Assembly: GCA_031289385.1 (NCBI GenBank)
Contig: JAITPP010000190.1
Location: 1-13,680, forward strand
DNA from: Prevotellaceae bacterium
GTDB lineage: Bacteria; Bacteroidota; Bacteroidia; Bacteroidales; UBA932
Direction of reading: 5' to 3'
DNA: 13,680 nt
Below are positions 1 to 7,237 of this stretch, piece by piece. How positions within the stretch are numbered: the first letter of the stretch is position 1; each line of letters begins with the position of its first letter. Under the pieces are notes generated by a model. The model saw only the letters and a list, made by a program, of their open reading frames with translations. It searched no databases and had not been told where the DNA came from. The translations under genes were made by a program, and so were the position numbers.

Positions 1-68
1 AAAAATAAAACTTTTTTACTCTTATTTTTGTGAGTACCCTTTTAGCATCAAATTTTCTTATCATTTTT

Positions 69-95
69 CCCTTATTAAAATATTGAAAATAAGGG
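69..95. repeat. AT-rich inverted repeat, possible weak terminator
   Basis: CCCTTATT (69-76) and AATAAGGG (88-95) are perfect inverted arms around an 11-nt loop. TTATTT follows the second arm. It could be a weak transcription terminator for a gene upstream of the window, but the stem has only three G-C pairs and the T-run is broken, so this role is a guess. Confidence 0.3.
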
Positions 96-148
96 TTATT
101 TGTGAGTGGTTTTCTTTGCTACTAAGGGAAATTTGAAAATAAGGGTTA
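83..148. repeat. Short direct repeat, two copies 50 bp apart
   Basis: TTGAAAATAAGGGTTA occurs exactly at 83-98 and again at 133-148. A related TTTGTGAGT motif appears near 26-34 and 99-107. No protein binding or function can be assigned. The repeats lie in non-coding AT-rich DNA. Confidence 0.55.
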
Positions 149-218
149 AGATAAATTCACAAATTTAGAATAAGTATTTTTTAATCATTTTCAACATTTT
201 TTACACCCCACCCTGCGG

Positions 219-402
219 GATTGTTTTTGTTATTCAAAAAAGCAAGCCGTTAGGTTTGCATCGCTCGGTAGAAAAAAGAACCATCCTTCGTTTTGCAAGC
301 CATAGGCTTGCAACCCTCTGCTTTTGGTTGCAGTCCTAATGGACTGCAATGTTGGCGTGGCGGTTATCGTTTCTACCGAGCGATAATCCCTAACGGGATT
401 TT
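219..402 (+). repeat. Dispersed multi-hairpin repeat, copy 1 (long form)
   Basis: A non-coding element built from nested palindromes. A perfect 15-bp outer stem pairs ATCGCTCGGTAGAAA (260-274) with its complement at 370-384. Inside it are two perfect 9-bp hairpins (293-301 with 305-313, and 328-336 with 341-349). Outside it are a 7-bp hairpin with one G-T pair (242-248 with 253-259) and a 6-bp hairpin at the right end (385-390 with 395-400) followed by a T-run. A shortened copy lies inverted at 11276-11368. This looks like a REP-like or non-autonomous mobile repeat. No transposase is present in the window. The right-end hairpin plus T-run could also terminate transcription. The minus-strand open frame that can be read across it is not credible as a gene. 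Confidence 0.85.
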
Positions 403-436
403 TTTTGCCATCTTTTATAAATTGTTTATTTTCCAT

Positions 437-504
437 CACTAAATACAGAATTACGGAATACAGAATACTAACGACTAAATACCGACGACTAAATACCAAA
501 TACC
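437..504. repeat. Degenerate 14-15 bp tandem array
   Basis: CGACTAAATACC repeats at 472-483 and 486-497 (14-bp period). It is preceded by the looser units CACTAAATACAGAA (437-450) and TTACGGAATACAGAA (451-465), and followed by a partial unit. It is low-complexity intergenic sequence directly after the dispersed repeat, with no function visible. Confidence 0.6.
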
Positions 505-634
505 ATATTTTATTCCTTTTTTAGAAATCGGTCAATAAATTTTATTATTTTTAACAAATGAATTAACGTTCTTATTATCAGTTGTTTTAACGCTTGACAA
601 GTCTTAATTAACTAATTTATAACAAAATATTTTT
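505..634. other. AT-rich intergenic stretch, nothing further recognised
   Basis: No credible reading frame, tRNA, structured RNA or CRISPR-like pattern was seen between the tandem array and the topA promoter. With the repeats described separately, this accounts for the gene-free first 786 bases. Confidence 0.5.
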
Positions 635-665
635 TTTGAACATTCTTTTTTTATCATTTACTTTG
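635..665 (+). promoter_or_regulatory. Bacteroidota-type promoter for topA
   Basis: TTTG at 635-638 is followed after 19 nt by TTACTTTG at 658-665. This is close to the Bacteroidota -33 TTTG and -7 TAnnTTTG elements recognised by the primary sigma factor, with one mismatch (T for A) in the -7 box. Transcription would start near 672, leaving a leader of about 115 nt before topA. Confidence 0.5.
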
Positions 666-729
666 TACAAAATTAATTTGCAAAAAATTAATAAATGATG
701 ATTAAAATATTTATAAAATAAACAAAAAA

Positions 730-768
730 AGGCTCTTTTATTCATAAAAATTATTACAATACGAGCCT
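730..768 (+). promoter_or_regulatory. Inverted repeat in the topA leader
   Basis: AGGCTC (730-735) and GAGCCT (763-768) can pair across a 27-nt AT-rich loop in the predicted topA 5' leader, 18 nt before the start codon. It could influence translation, or could be chance. No known RNA family is recognised. Confidence 0.25.
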
Positions 769-786
769 GTAAAAAAGATAATTAGA

Positions 787-3135
787 ATGCAAGAAAATTT
801 AGTGATAGTAGAATCTCCGGCAAAAGCCAAAACAATAGAAAAACTGTTGGGTAAGGATTATTTTGTAACGTCAAGTTACGGACATATTCGCGACTTGGTA
901 AAAAAAGGGCTTGGAGTAGATGTTAATGATAATTTTAAGCCTGAATATGTTATTTCGCCCGATAAAAAGAAATTGGTTGAAGAATTGAAAAAATTATCAA
1001 AACAGGCAAAAACGGTTTGGCTCGCATCCGATGAAGATAGAGAAGGAGAAGCAATAGCGTGGCATTTGCAAAACGTGCTTAAACTCGACGATAAAAACAC
1101 AAAACGTATTACATTCAACGAAATTACAAAAAACGCAATTTCAAACGCAATAGAAAATCCGCGAAAAATAGATATAAACCTTGTAAATGCACAACAGGCG
1201 CGTCGCATACTCGATCGCTTGGTGGGCTTTGAAGTTTCGCCTATTTTATGGAAAAAAGTAAAATCGTCGTTATCGGCAGGGCGGGTGCAGTCGGTTGCCG
1301 TGCGCTTGATTGTTGAACGCGAACGCGAAATAATGGAATTCAAAACCGAATCGTCATACAAAGTTTCGGCAATATTTGTATCTACCGACAAAAACGAAAA
1401 ATTTCAACTGAAAGCAACACTTTTATCGGATTTTAAGACGGAAAAAGAAGCAGAAGATTTTTTGGAAAAATGTAAAAATTCAATATTTACGGTAGAAAGC
1501 GTAGATAAAAAACCTACAAAAAAATCGCCTGCCGCACCTTTTACAACCTCAACATTGCAACAAGAGGCAAGCCGCAAATTCAGATTTTCGGTAGCGCAAA
1601 CAATGAATATAGCACAACGGCTGTACGAACGCGGGCTTATAACATACATGCGTACCGATTCAACAAATCTTTCGACATTAGCGTTGGGCGCGGCAAAAAA
1701 CACAATAGAAAATCTTTTCGGGGCTAAATATGTAAAAACACGTCAGTATAAAACCAAATCGAAATCGGCACAGGAAGCGCACGAGGCAATTCGCCCTACA
1801 TACTTACAAAACACCGAAGTTGAAGGCGCGCCGCAAGAAAAAAAACTGTACGATTTAATTTGGAAACGAACAATAGCCTCGCAAATGGCAGATGCCGAAC
1901 TCGAAAAAACTACGATAAACATAAATATATCGAACGAAACAAAGAAATTTCAGGCAACGGGCGAAATAATTATATTTGACGGATTTTTGAAAGTTTATAT
2001 GGAGTCGAGCGATGATGACAACGAAAACGCCGAAACAACAGGATTGCTTCCCGCACTTGTGGCAGGGCAAACCGTAGCACGCAAAGAAATTACGGCAACA
2101 CAGCGTTTTTCGCAACATCCACCGCGATATACCGAAGCAAGTTTAGTGAAAAAACTCGAAGAATTAGGAATAGGACGCCCATCAACTTATGCACCTACAA
2201 TTTCAACAATTATAGCTCGCGAATATGTGCAAAAAGAAGACAGAGCAGGCTTTGAACGCAATTACACAAAAATTACGCTTAAAACAAATGATATTGTAAC
2301 CGACAAATTAAAAGAAGTTGTAGGCACAGAAAAATCCAAGTTTTTCCCCAGCGACATCGGAATTGTAGTAACCGATTTTCTTATCGAAAATTTTTCGAAT
2401 ATTCTTGATTTTAGTTTTACCGCAAAAATTGAAGAATATTTTGACGAAATTGCCGAAGGAAAATTAGATTGGGTTGTGATGCTGCATAAATTTTACAAAC
2501 CATTTCACCAAAAAGTTGACAATTCGCTCGAAACAGCGCAACTTGCAAATGCCGAACGCATTTTGGGCATAGACCCGAAAAGCGGAAAACAAGTGTCGGC
2601 ACGCATTGCACGCTTTGGCCCTATTGCACAACTCGGCACAAACGACGATCCGGAAAAGAAATTTTCGAGCCTCAAAAAAGAACAACTTATAGAAACGCTG
2701 ACACTCGACGAAGCACTGAAATTATTTGACTTGCCGCGCACAATAGGCGAATACGAAGGCAAAGAAATTGTTGCATCCACAGGGCGTTTTGGCCCATACG
2801 TGCGCCACGATTCCAAATTTATTTCAATGAAAAAAAATATTGACGATCCATATACAATTACAGAAAAACGAGCAATAGAACTGATAGAAGAAAAACGCAA
2901 AAAAGACAGCGAAAGAAACATTGCAAAATTTGGCGATATAGAAGTGTTAAACGGATTTTATGGACCATATATTGCATACGATGGCAAAAATTACAAAATA
3001 CCAAAAGGACAAGATCCTAAAACGCTTACACATCAGGATTGTATAGCACTTATTGATGAACAAAAAAGTAAAGAGCCGAAGACAAAAACAAGAACAAAAA
3101 CAAAAGCAAAAACTACAACAAAAAAGAAACAATAA
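787..3135 (+). CDS. topA: DNA topoisomerase I (type IA)
   Basis: A 782-residue type IA topoisomerase that relaxes negatively supercoiled DNA by transient single-strand cleavage. The N-terminal Toprim domain has LVIVESPAKAKTIE with Glu9, and the metal-binding DxDxE triad at Asp82, Asp84 and Glu86 (SDEDREGEAIAWH). The cleavage tyrosine is Tyr287 in LITYMRTDS, followed by the conserved Arg289. HPPRYTEASLVKKLEELGIGRPSTYAP (split here as HPPRYTEASL and GIGRPSTYAP) lies near 444-470. The C-terminus has no cysteine zinc fingers like those of E. coli TopA. It carries three GRFGPY-type C-terminal repeats (about 593-617, 657-680, 715-740) and a Lys/Thr-rich basic tail from about 761, probably a non-specific DNA contact. 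Length is usual for the phylum. The ATG at 787 places Toprim at the expected position. It is probably the first gene of a unit with the next two genes. Confidence 0.97.
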   Translation: MQENLVIVESPAKAKTIEKLLGKDYFVTSSYGHIRDLVKKGLGVDVNDNFKPEYVISPDKKKLVEELKKLSKQAKTVWLASDEDREGEAIAWHLQNVLKLDDKNTKRITFNEITKNAISNAIENPRKIDINLVNAQQARRILDRLVGFEVSPILWKKVKSSLSAGRVQSVAVRLIVEREREIMEFKTESSYKVSAIFVSTDKNEKFQLKATLLSDFKTEKEAEDFLEKCKNSIFTVESVDKKPTKKSPAAPFTTSTLQQEASRKFRFSVAQTMNIAQRLYERGLITYMRTDSTNLSTLALGAAKNTIENLFGAKYVKTRQYKTKSKSAQEAHEAIRPTYLQNTEVEGAPQEKKLYDLIWKRTIASQMADAELEKTTININISNETKKFQATGEIIIFDGFLKVYMESSDDDNENAETTGLLPALVAGQTVARKEITATQRFSQHPPRYTEASLVKKLEELGIGRPSTYAPTISTIIAREYVQKEDRAGFERNYTKITLKTNDIVTDKLKEVVGTEKSKFFPSDIGIVVTDFLIENFSNILDFSFTAKIEEYFDEIAEGKLDWVVMLHKFYKPFHQKVDNSLETAQLANAERILGIDPKSGKQVSARIARFGPIAQLGTNDDPEKKFSSLKKEQLIETLTLDEALKLFDLPRTIGEYEGKEIVASTGRFGPYVRHDSKFISMKKNIDDPYTITEKRAIELIEEKRKKDSERNIAKFGDIEVLNGFYGPYIAYDGKNYKIPKGQDPKTLTHQDCIALIDEQKSKEPKTKTRTKTKAKTTTKKKQ

Positions 3136-3170
3136 CATTTAATTTATTATAAAAATTTTAAAAAATTAAC

Positions 3171-3686
3171 ATGACAGAATTAGGTGAAATATATAAAAAA
3201 ATAGACTTATTAAGAGCGTCAAAAACACTTGACGAAATACAGTCATATTTAATAGCATCTAATTATAACGAAGATTCGGTAAAACATGCTATAATGTATG
3301 TTAGAGAAAAAGAACGAAACGATTTATTTGTACAAAAAGAAATGATAGACCATTATCACCCGTTTTTACAAATAGTTAAAATTTACGGTTGTTATTTATT
3401 GGCATTTTTTAGCGGCGGATATTTTCTTTATTATACCATGACTCTTATACGGATATTTACAAAACCTTTTGTTATAAAAAAAGGAAATACCACCTTAGAT
3501 TCTTTGGATAAAGGAAGCATTTCTTTTGCGATGATTTTAGTTGCTTTAGTTTTGCTGTGTGCCTCAATTGGTTTATTCTATCTTGCACACAGTATGACTG
3601 AATATAAAGAAACAATAGAAAAGAAAATAGAAGAAATAAAGAAAAGATATACAGCACCTTCGTCAAAACAAAATGAATCTCGATAA
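3171..3686 (+). CDS. Uncharacterised two-helix membrane protein
   Basis: A 171-residue protein that I do not recognise. Residues 1-60 are predicted soluble and helical, with alternating charged and hydrophobic positions. Hydrophobic segments at about 68-94 and 116-140 should span the inner membrane, separated by a short loop with several lysines. Residues 142-160 are rich in Glu and Lys with heptad-like spacing, suggesting a short cytoplasmic coiled coil. Both termini would then be cytoplasmic. The ATG lies 35 nt after topA and the stop 26 nt before the next gene, with no terminator between, so co-transcription with topA is likely. It may be restricted to close relatives. The reading frame is supported by the clean membrane topology and conserved strand and spacing, not by homology. 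Confidence 0.75.
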   Translation: MTELGEIYKKIDLLRASKTLDEIQSYLIASNYNEDSVKHAIMYVREKERNDLFVQKEMIDHYHPFLQIVKIYGCYLLAFFSGGYFLYYTMTLIRIFTKPFVIKKGNTTLDSLDKGSISFAMILVALVLLCASIGLFYLAHSMTEYKETIEKKIEEIKKRYTAPSSKQNESR

Positions 3687-3712
3687 ATTTAAAATATGAA
3701 AGTTGAAAAAAC

Positions 3713-4756
3713 ATGAAAAAAACAAACAATACGGATAATTCGATAATAAAAAATTACAAAAGCAAAACAGCGCAAGTCGGCAGCATTACTACCTTTGCCG
3801 ATGATGATTTTTTAACTACCGGAAACGAAACTCCATTTACAGCAGCAATCATTGGAATTACCAAAAATGCCGATAAAAAAACATTTTTAAACATACGAAA
3901 AGAATTTTATAATTTATACCAAAGCAACAATATTCAAATACTTGATTTAGAAAACGTTGAATACGACGAAAATAAAATAAAAAATTTAATATCCGATATA
4001 ACTAAAAAGAAATTAAACACAGTTTTTTTGTGCGAAAACGATGAAATTTCCGCATCGTTACTAAATATCCGACAGGCAAGATACACAAGTACAGTAGTCG
4101 TTTTGCCCGATATTACAATGAGCAACAAACATATCGCAAAACTAATAAGCAAAACAAAAAATGAAATAGCAATAATAGGCTACCAAAATTATTTTTCGAA
4201 CAAAACGACAATCAATAAACTCAACAAAAATAATTGTATCACCATGCGCCTCAGCGAATATCGCAGCGAGCCGAATAACATTGAACCAATATTGCGCGAC
4301 AGCAATTTTATCGCTATCGACATAGCCGCAGTGCGCCACAGCGATGGCGGAACAACATTTTCGCCAAACGGATTGTACGCCGAAGAACTTTGCGCAATAG
4401 CAAACTACGCAGGATTATCAAATAAAATATCACACCTGAATATCGTGTGCGGACAATCGGATAACGCTGTAACTAACAATCTTACAGCGCAAACAATCTG
4501 GCATTTTGCCGATGGACTTGCAAACAGAATTGTAGAAACACCGAAAAAAATAAAATTTAAAAAATTTATAGTAGATATGGGAAACTCATCAACAAACTTG
4601 ATATTTTACAAAAGTATCATTACAAATCGCTGGTGGTTAGAGGTTTCCAATGGTAACAAAACAAAAACAATAGCATGCACTTTTGCTGATTATCAAAAGG
4701 CTTGCAACAAAGATATACCAATAAGATGGATAAAAGAGATGCAAAAAATGAGTTAA
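3713..4756 (+). CDS. Ureohydrolase (arginase/formimidoylglutamase)-like protein, probably not catalytic
   Basis: A 347-residue protein matching the Bacteroidota ureohydrolase-fold family often annotated as formimidoylglutamase or arginase. The best-kept part is residues 191-235: EPILRDSNFIAIDIAAVRHSD, then SPNGLYAEELCAIANYAGLS, which corresponds to the C-terminal metal motif region. Active family members bind two Mn ions through GGDHS, DAHxD and SxDxDxxD. Here only Asp203 of the last motif is plain and the second Asp is Ala205. The region where GGDHS would fall reads LCENDEIS (106-113), and where DAHxD would fall reads VVLPDITMS (129-137). Later, TAQTIWHFADGLANR (258-272) is typical of the family. 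I infer a fold used for binding or a structural role. It sits between topA and the T9SS operon, a neighbourhood I recall in other Bacteroidota. Family placement is fairly sure, loss of activity less so. Confidence 0.85.
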   Translation: MKKTNNTDNSIIKNYKSKTAQVGSITTFADDDFLTTGNETPFTAAIIGITKNADKKTFLNIRKEFYNLYQSNNIQILDLENVEYDENKIKNLISDITKKKLNTVFLCENDEISASLLNIRQARYTSTVVVLPDITMSNKHIAKLISKTKNEIAIIGYQNYFSNKTTINKLNKNNCITMRLSEYRSEPNNIEPILRDSNFIAIDIAAVRHSDGGTTFSPNGLYAEELCAIANYAGLSNKISHLNIVCGQSDNAVTNNLTAQTIWHFADGLANRIVETPKKIKFKKFIVDMGNSSTNLIFYKSIITNRWWLEVSNGNKTKTIACTFADYQKACNKDIPIRWIKEMQKMS

Positions 4757-4821
4757 ATGTGAAAACAAAGTGTTAATATTTGAAAAAAAACGCAAGAAAA
4801 GTAAACTATTTATGCACAAAT

Positions 4822-4852
4822 ATTGTTGATAAATAAAAAATATATAACTTTG
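4822..4852 (+). promoter_or_regulatory. Promoter of the T9SS operon
   Basis: TAACTTTG (4845-4852) is an exact match to the Bacteroidota -7 element TAnnTTTG. ATTG at 4822-4825 lies 19 nt upstream as a -33 element. The predicted start near 4859 gives a leader of roughly 25-40 nt before the porP start. It lies in the only sizeable gap between the topA group and porP, so the T9SS operon is probably transcribed on its own. Confidence 0.6.
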
Positions 4853-4885
4853 CAGCTCGACTAAGTGTATTAGCGGGTTGAAAAT

Positions 4886-5830
4886 TTGAAAATAAAAGTG
4901 ATAAAACGTATAATAATAATAGCTTTGTTGTCATGTACTATAGAGTCTATAGCGCAGCAAGACAGCCATTTTAGTCAAGGAGTTTTTAATCAGGGGTATC
5001 TTAATCCGGGAAGTTATGGAATTGATGATGATGATTTGTTTAATGCAACCGTAGGTTATCGCGTTCAAACAAAAAATTTAGACGGTTCACCGGCAACAAC
5101 AGTGTTAAATGTTAACGGTCCACTACATTTTATAAATAGCGGAGTTAGTCTGTCGGTTTTTAACGATAAAATAGGATACCTTAAAACGCCGGGCTTTAAT
5201 TTGGGATATTCATATATTTTTGAACTTCCAGCAGGTAAAATAGGTGTAGGAATATCACTTGGAATGATAAACAGCAAATACGACTCTAACGATTGGCGAT
5301 TGCCCGACGGAGGAACAGGCGACATATTACTGCCAACAGGAGACGTAGAAGCAACAACATTTGACGCAGGATTAGGAGTGTATTATACAAATAACAAATT
5401 TTTTGCAGGCTTATCATGCTCGCACATAAACAGAGCAGCAATGACAAAAGCAAGCGAAAAAACAACGTTCGGACGAACATTTTATGCAATGGCAGGTTAT
5501 CGTTACGTTTTTGGGTTTACTGATAATTACGAAATACGCCCATCAATTTATGTGAGTTCCGATTTGGGAGTAGGGAAATATACGCTGAATGCACATTTGT
5601 TTTACGAAAAAAAGTATTGGTTCGGACTATCATACAGACTTGATGAAGCGGTGGTTTTTAATGTAGGTTTAGAGTTAATAAAGAATTTGAAAATCGGATA
5701 TTCTTATGACTACTTTACAACAGAAATAGAAAAATACGGAGGAGGAGCACACGAATTGTTAGTGAGTTACCGATTCTCAATAGTAACAGAAAAAAGAAAT
5801 AATCAACGAAAAAGTATTCGTTATTTATAA
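4886..5830 (+). CDS. porP: T9SS outer-membrane protein, PorP/SprF family
   Basis: A 314-residue PorP/SprF-type protein of the type IX secretion and gliding apparatus. Family members are outer-membrane beta-barrels needed for secretion or attachment of particular substrates. A signal peptide (basic start, IIIIALLSC core, SIA cleavage site near residue 23) is followed by the family opening QQDSHFSQ..NQGYLNPGSYG. The rest alternates as expected for beta strands and ends in aromatic-rich strands such as HELLVSYRFSIV. No ATG is available. A stop lies at 4871 in this frame and the first internal Met is about 125 codons in, so initiation must use TTG 4886 or GTG 4898. Both leave a usable signal peptide. 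It is the first gene of the operon, 10 nt before gldK. Confidence 0.93.
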   Translation: MKIKVIKRIIIIALLSCTIESIAQQDSHFSQGVFNQGYLNPGSYGIDDDDLFNATVGYRVQTKNLDGSPATTVLNVNGPLHFINSGVSLSVFNDKIGYLKTPGFNLGYSYIFELPAGKIGVGISLGMINSKYDSNDWRLPDGGTGDILLPTGDVEATTFDAGLGVYYTNNKFFAGLSCSHINRAAMTKASEKTTFGRTFYAMAGYRYVFGFTDNYEIRPSIYVSSDLGVGKYTLNAHLFYEKKYWFGLSYRLDEAVVFNVGLELIKNLKIGYSYDYFTTEIEKYGGGAHELLVSYRFSIVTEKRNNQRKSIRYL

Positions 5831-5840
5831 AATTAATAAT

Positions 5841-7211
5841 ATGAGAAGATTAGTACTACTAAGTTTTTTAACATGTATCCTGATGAGTGGATTACTTACA
5901 GGATGTTCGCTTTTTAAGAAAGGAAATGGCAACGACCTTGGCGGCTCGTGGACTCCTCACGACAAACGAAAAGTAAAAGGAGTATCAGGAATTAAAAGAA
6001 CTGAAATTCCGCCCAAGGGAATGGTTCTTGTACCCGGAGGACATTACGTTATGGGAGCAAGCGACGAAGACATCATGCTGGCGTTTAACAACGATCCGCG
6101 CACCGAAACCGTAGATGCCTTCTGGATGGATCAAACAGAAATTACAAATTACGAATATCGTGATTTCGTAAGTTATGTTAAAGAATATAACCTGAGGAAA
6201 CGCCTCGGACAAGACTACGAAGAGTTTCTTGTAGTTGAAGACGAAGATGGCACTCCTCTCGACGAACCTCTCATAAACTGGCGGGAAAGGATAAACTACA
6301 AAGATCAAAGCATCCGCGAAGTCATAAACGAATTTAATATCTCCGGCGAAGAAGCATTGCTCGGCAAAAAAGAATATGATGCACGAACATTAATTTACGA
6401 GTGGCAAGTTATTGATTTCAACAAAGCAGTACGCGGCTTGTGGAATCCCGAAACAAAAGCATACGAAGGAACTCTTATTAATGACGACGGCGAAGAAGTT
6501 GATATTAAAAACAGAGGCGATTTTATTACAAAAAACACAACATATATTTATCCCGATACACTTTGCTGGATGCGCGACTTTAAACTATCGTTCAACGAGC
6601 CGTTTTTAATTCGCTACTTCTGGCATCCCGCCTACAACGATTATCCTGTTGTAGGAATATCGTGGCATCAAGCCGTAGCATACTGCAATTTCAGAACAAA
6701 TACAGAAATACGTCGCAAAGGCGAATCGCCACATCAATATCGCCTCGCAACCGAAGTAGAATGGGAATATGCGGCTCGCGGCGGACTGCCAATGCAAGCA
6801 TATCCATGGGGAGGTCCATATACAACAAATAAATACGGATGCTATTTGGCAAACTTTAAACCTCAACGCGGAAAATACGATCTCGACGGAGGCGTAAGAA
6901 CACTACCCGTAGGCTCATACGAACCTAATGATTTCGGGCTTTACGACATGGCTGGAAACGTAGCAGAATGGACAAACAACGCATTCGACGAAAACGCCTA
7001 TTCGTTCTATCACGATTTAGTACCTACGTACACATACACAGCAAAAAAAACAGATCCACCGGCATTAAAACGTAAAGTAGTGCGCGGCGGCTCGTGGAAA
7101 GATATTGCTTTTTATCTGCAATGTGGCTCACGTACTTTTGAATATCAAGACAATGCACGTTCTTACATAGGATTTCGTTGTGTAAGATCATATATGGGAA
7201 TGCATAAATAA
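5841..7211 (+). CDS. gldK: T9SS ring lipoprotein GldK/PorK
   Basis: A 456-residue lipoprotein that forms, with GldN/PorN, the large periplasmic ring attached to the outer membrane in the T9SS. The N-terminus has a lipoprotein signal with lipobox LTGC (Cys22). From about residue 57 it has the fold of formylglycine-generating enzymes: GMVLVPGGHYVMG (60-72), FWMDQTEITNYEYRDFV, YPVVGISWHQAVAYCN, YRLATEVEWEYAARGG, FGLYDMAGNVAEWTN and VVRGGSWKD..GFRCVRS. The closely spaced catalytic cysteines of true sulfatase-modifying enzymes are not seen after RGGSW, consistent with the structural role known for GldK. A charged insertion (about 118-215) separates the first and second fold motifs. It lies 10 nt after porP and 26 nt before gldL. 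Also called porK. Confidence 0.97.
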   Translation: MRRLVLLSFLTCILMSGLLTGCSLFKKGNGNDLGGSWTPHDKRKVKGVSGIKRTEIPPKGMVLVPGGHYVMGASDEDIMLAFNNDPRTETVDAFWMDQTEITNYEYRDFVSYVKEYNLRKRLGQDYEEFLVVEDEDGTPLDEPLINWRERINYKDQSIREVINEFNISGEEALLGKKEYDARTLIYEWQVIDFNKAVRGLWNPETKAYEGTLINDDGEEVDIKNRGDFITKNTTYIYPDTLCWMRDFKLSFNEPFLIRYFWHPAYNDYPVVGISWHQAVAYCNFRTNTEIRRKGESPHQYRLATEVEWEYAARGGLPMQAYPWGGPYTTNKYGCYLANFKPQRGKYDLDGGVRTLPVGSYEPNDFGLYDMAGNVAEWTNNAFDENAYSFYHDLVPTYTYTAKKTDPPALKRKVVRGGSWKDIAFYLQCGSRTFEYQDNARSYIGFRCVRSYMGMHK

Positions 7212-7237
7212 AATTAACTTAAAATATAAAAAAAACT

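Noticed and set aside
230..499. 89-codon open frame on the minus strand
   Set aside because: It is made almost wholly of the dispersed repeat and the tandem array, has no recognisable domain, and its frame is broken in the second copy of the repeat.
437..504. CRISPR-like array
   Set aside because: The units are 14-15 bp, degenerate and directly adjacent, with no spacers and no cas genes nearby.
594..623. E. coli-like promoter: TTGACA (594-599), 18 nt, TATAAC (618-623)
   Set aside because: Bacteroidota primary sigma factors do not rely on this pattern, and a better match to the phylum's own consensus lies at 635-665. It is probably chance in AT-rich DNA.
876..1391. Long minus-strand open frame inside topA (171 codons)
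   Set aside because: It lies antisense to the conserved topoisomerase sequence, is Ser/Phe-rich as expected for an antisense shadow of this coding sequence, and has no domain.
5841..7211. Active formylglycine-generating (sulfatase-modifying) enzyme
   Set aside because: The fold motifs are present but the paired catalytic cysteines after RGGSW are not, and the lipobox and operon context identify it as GldK.
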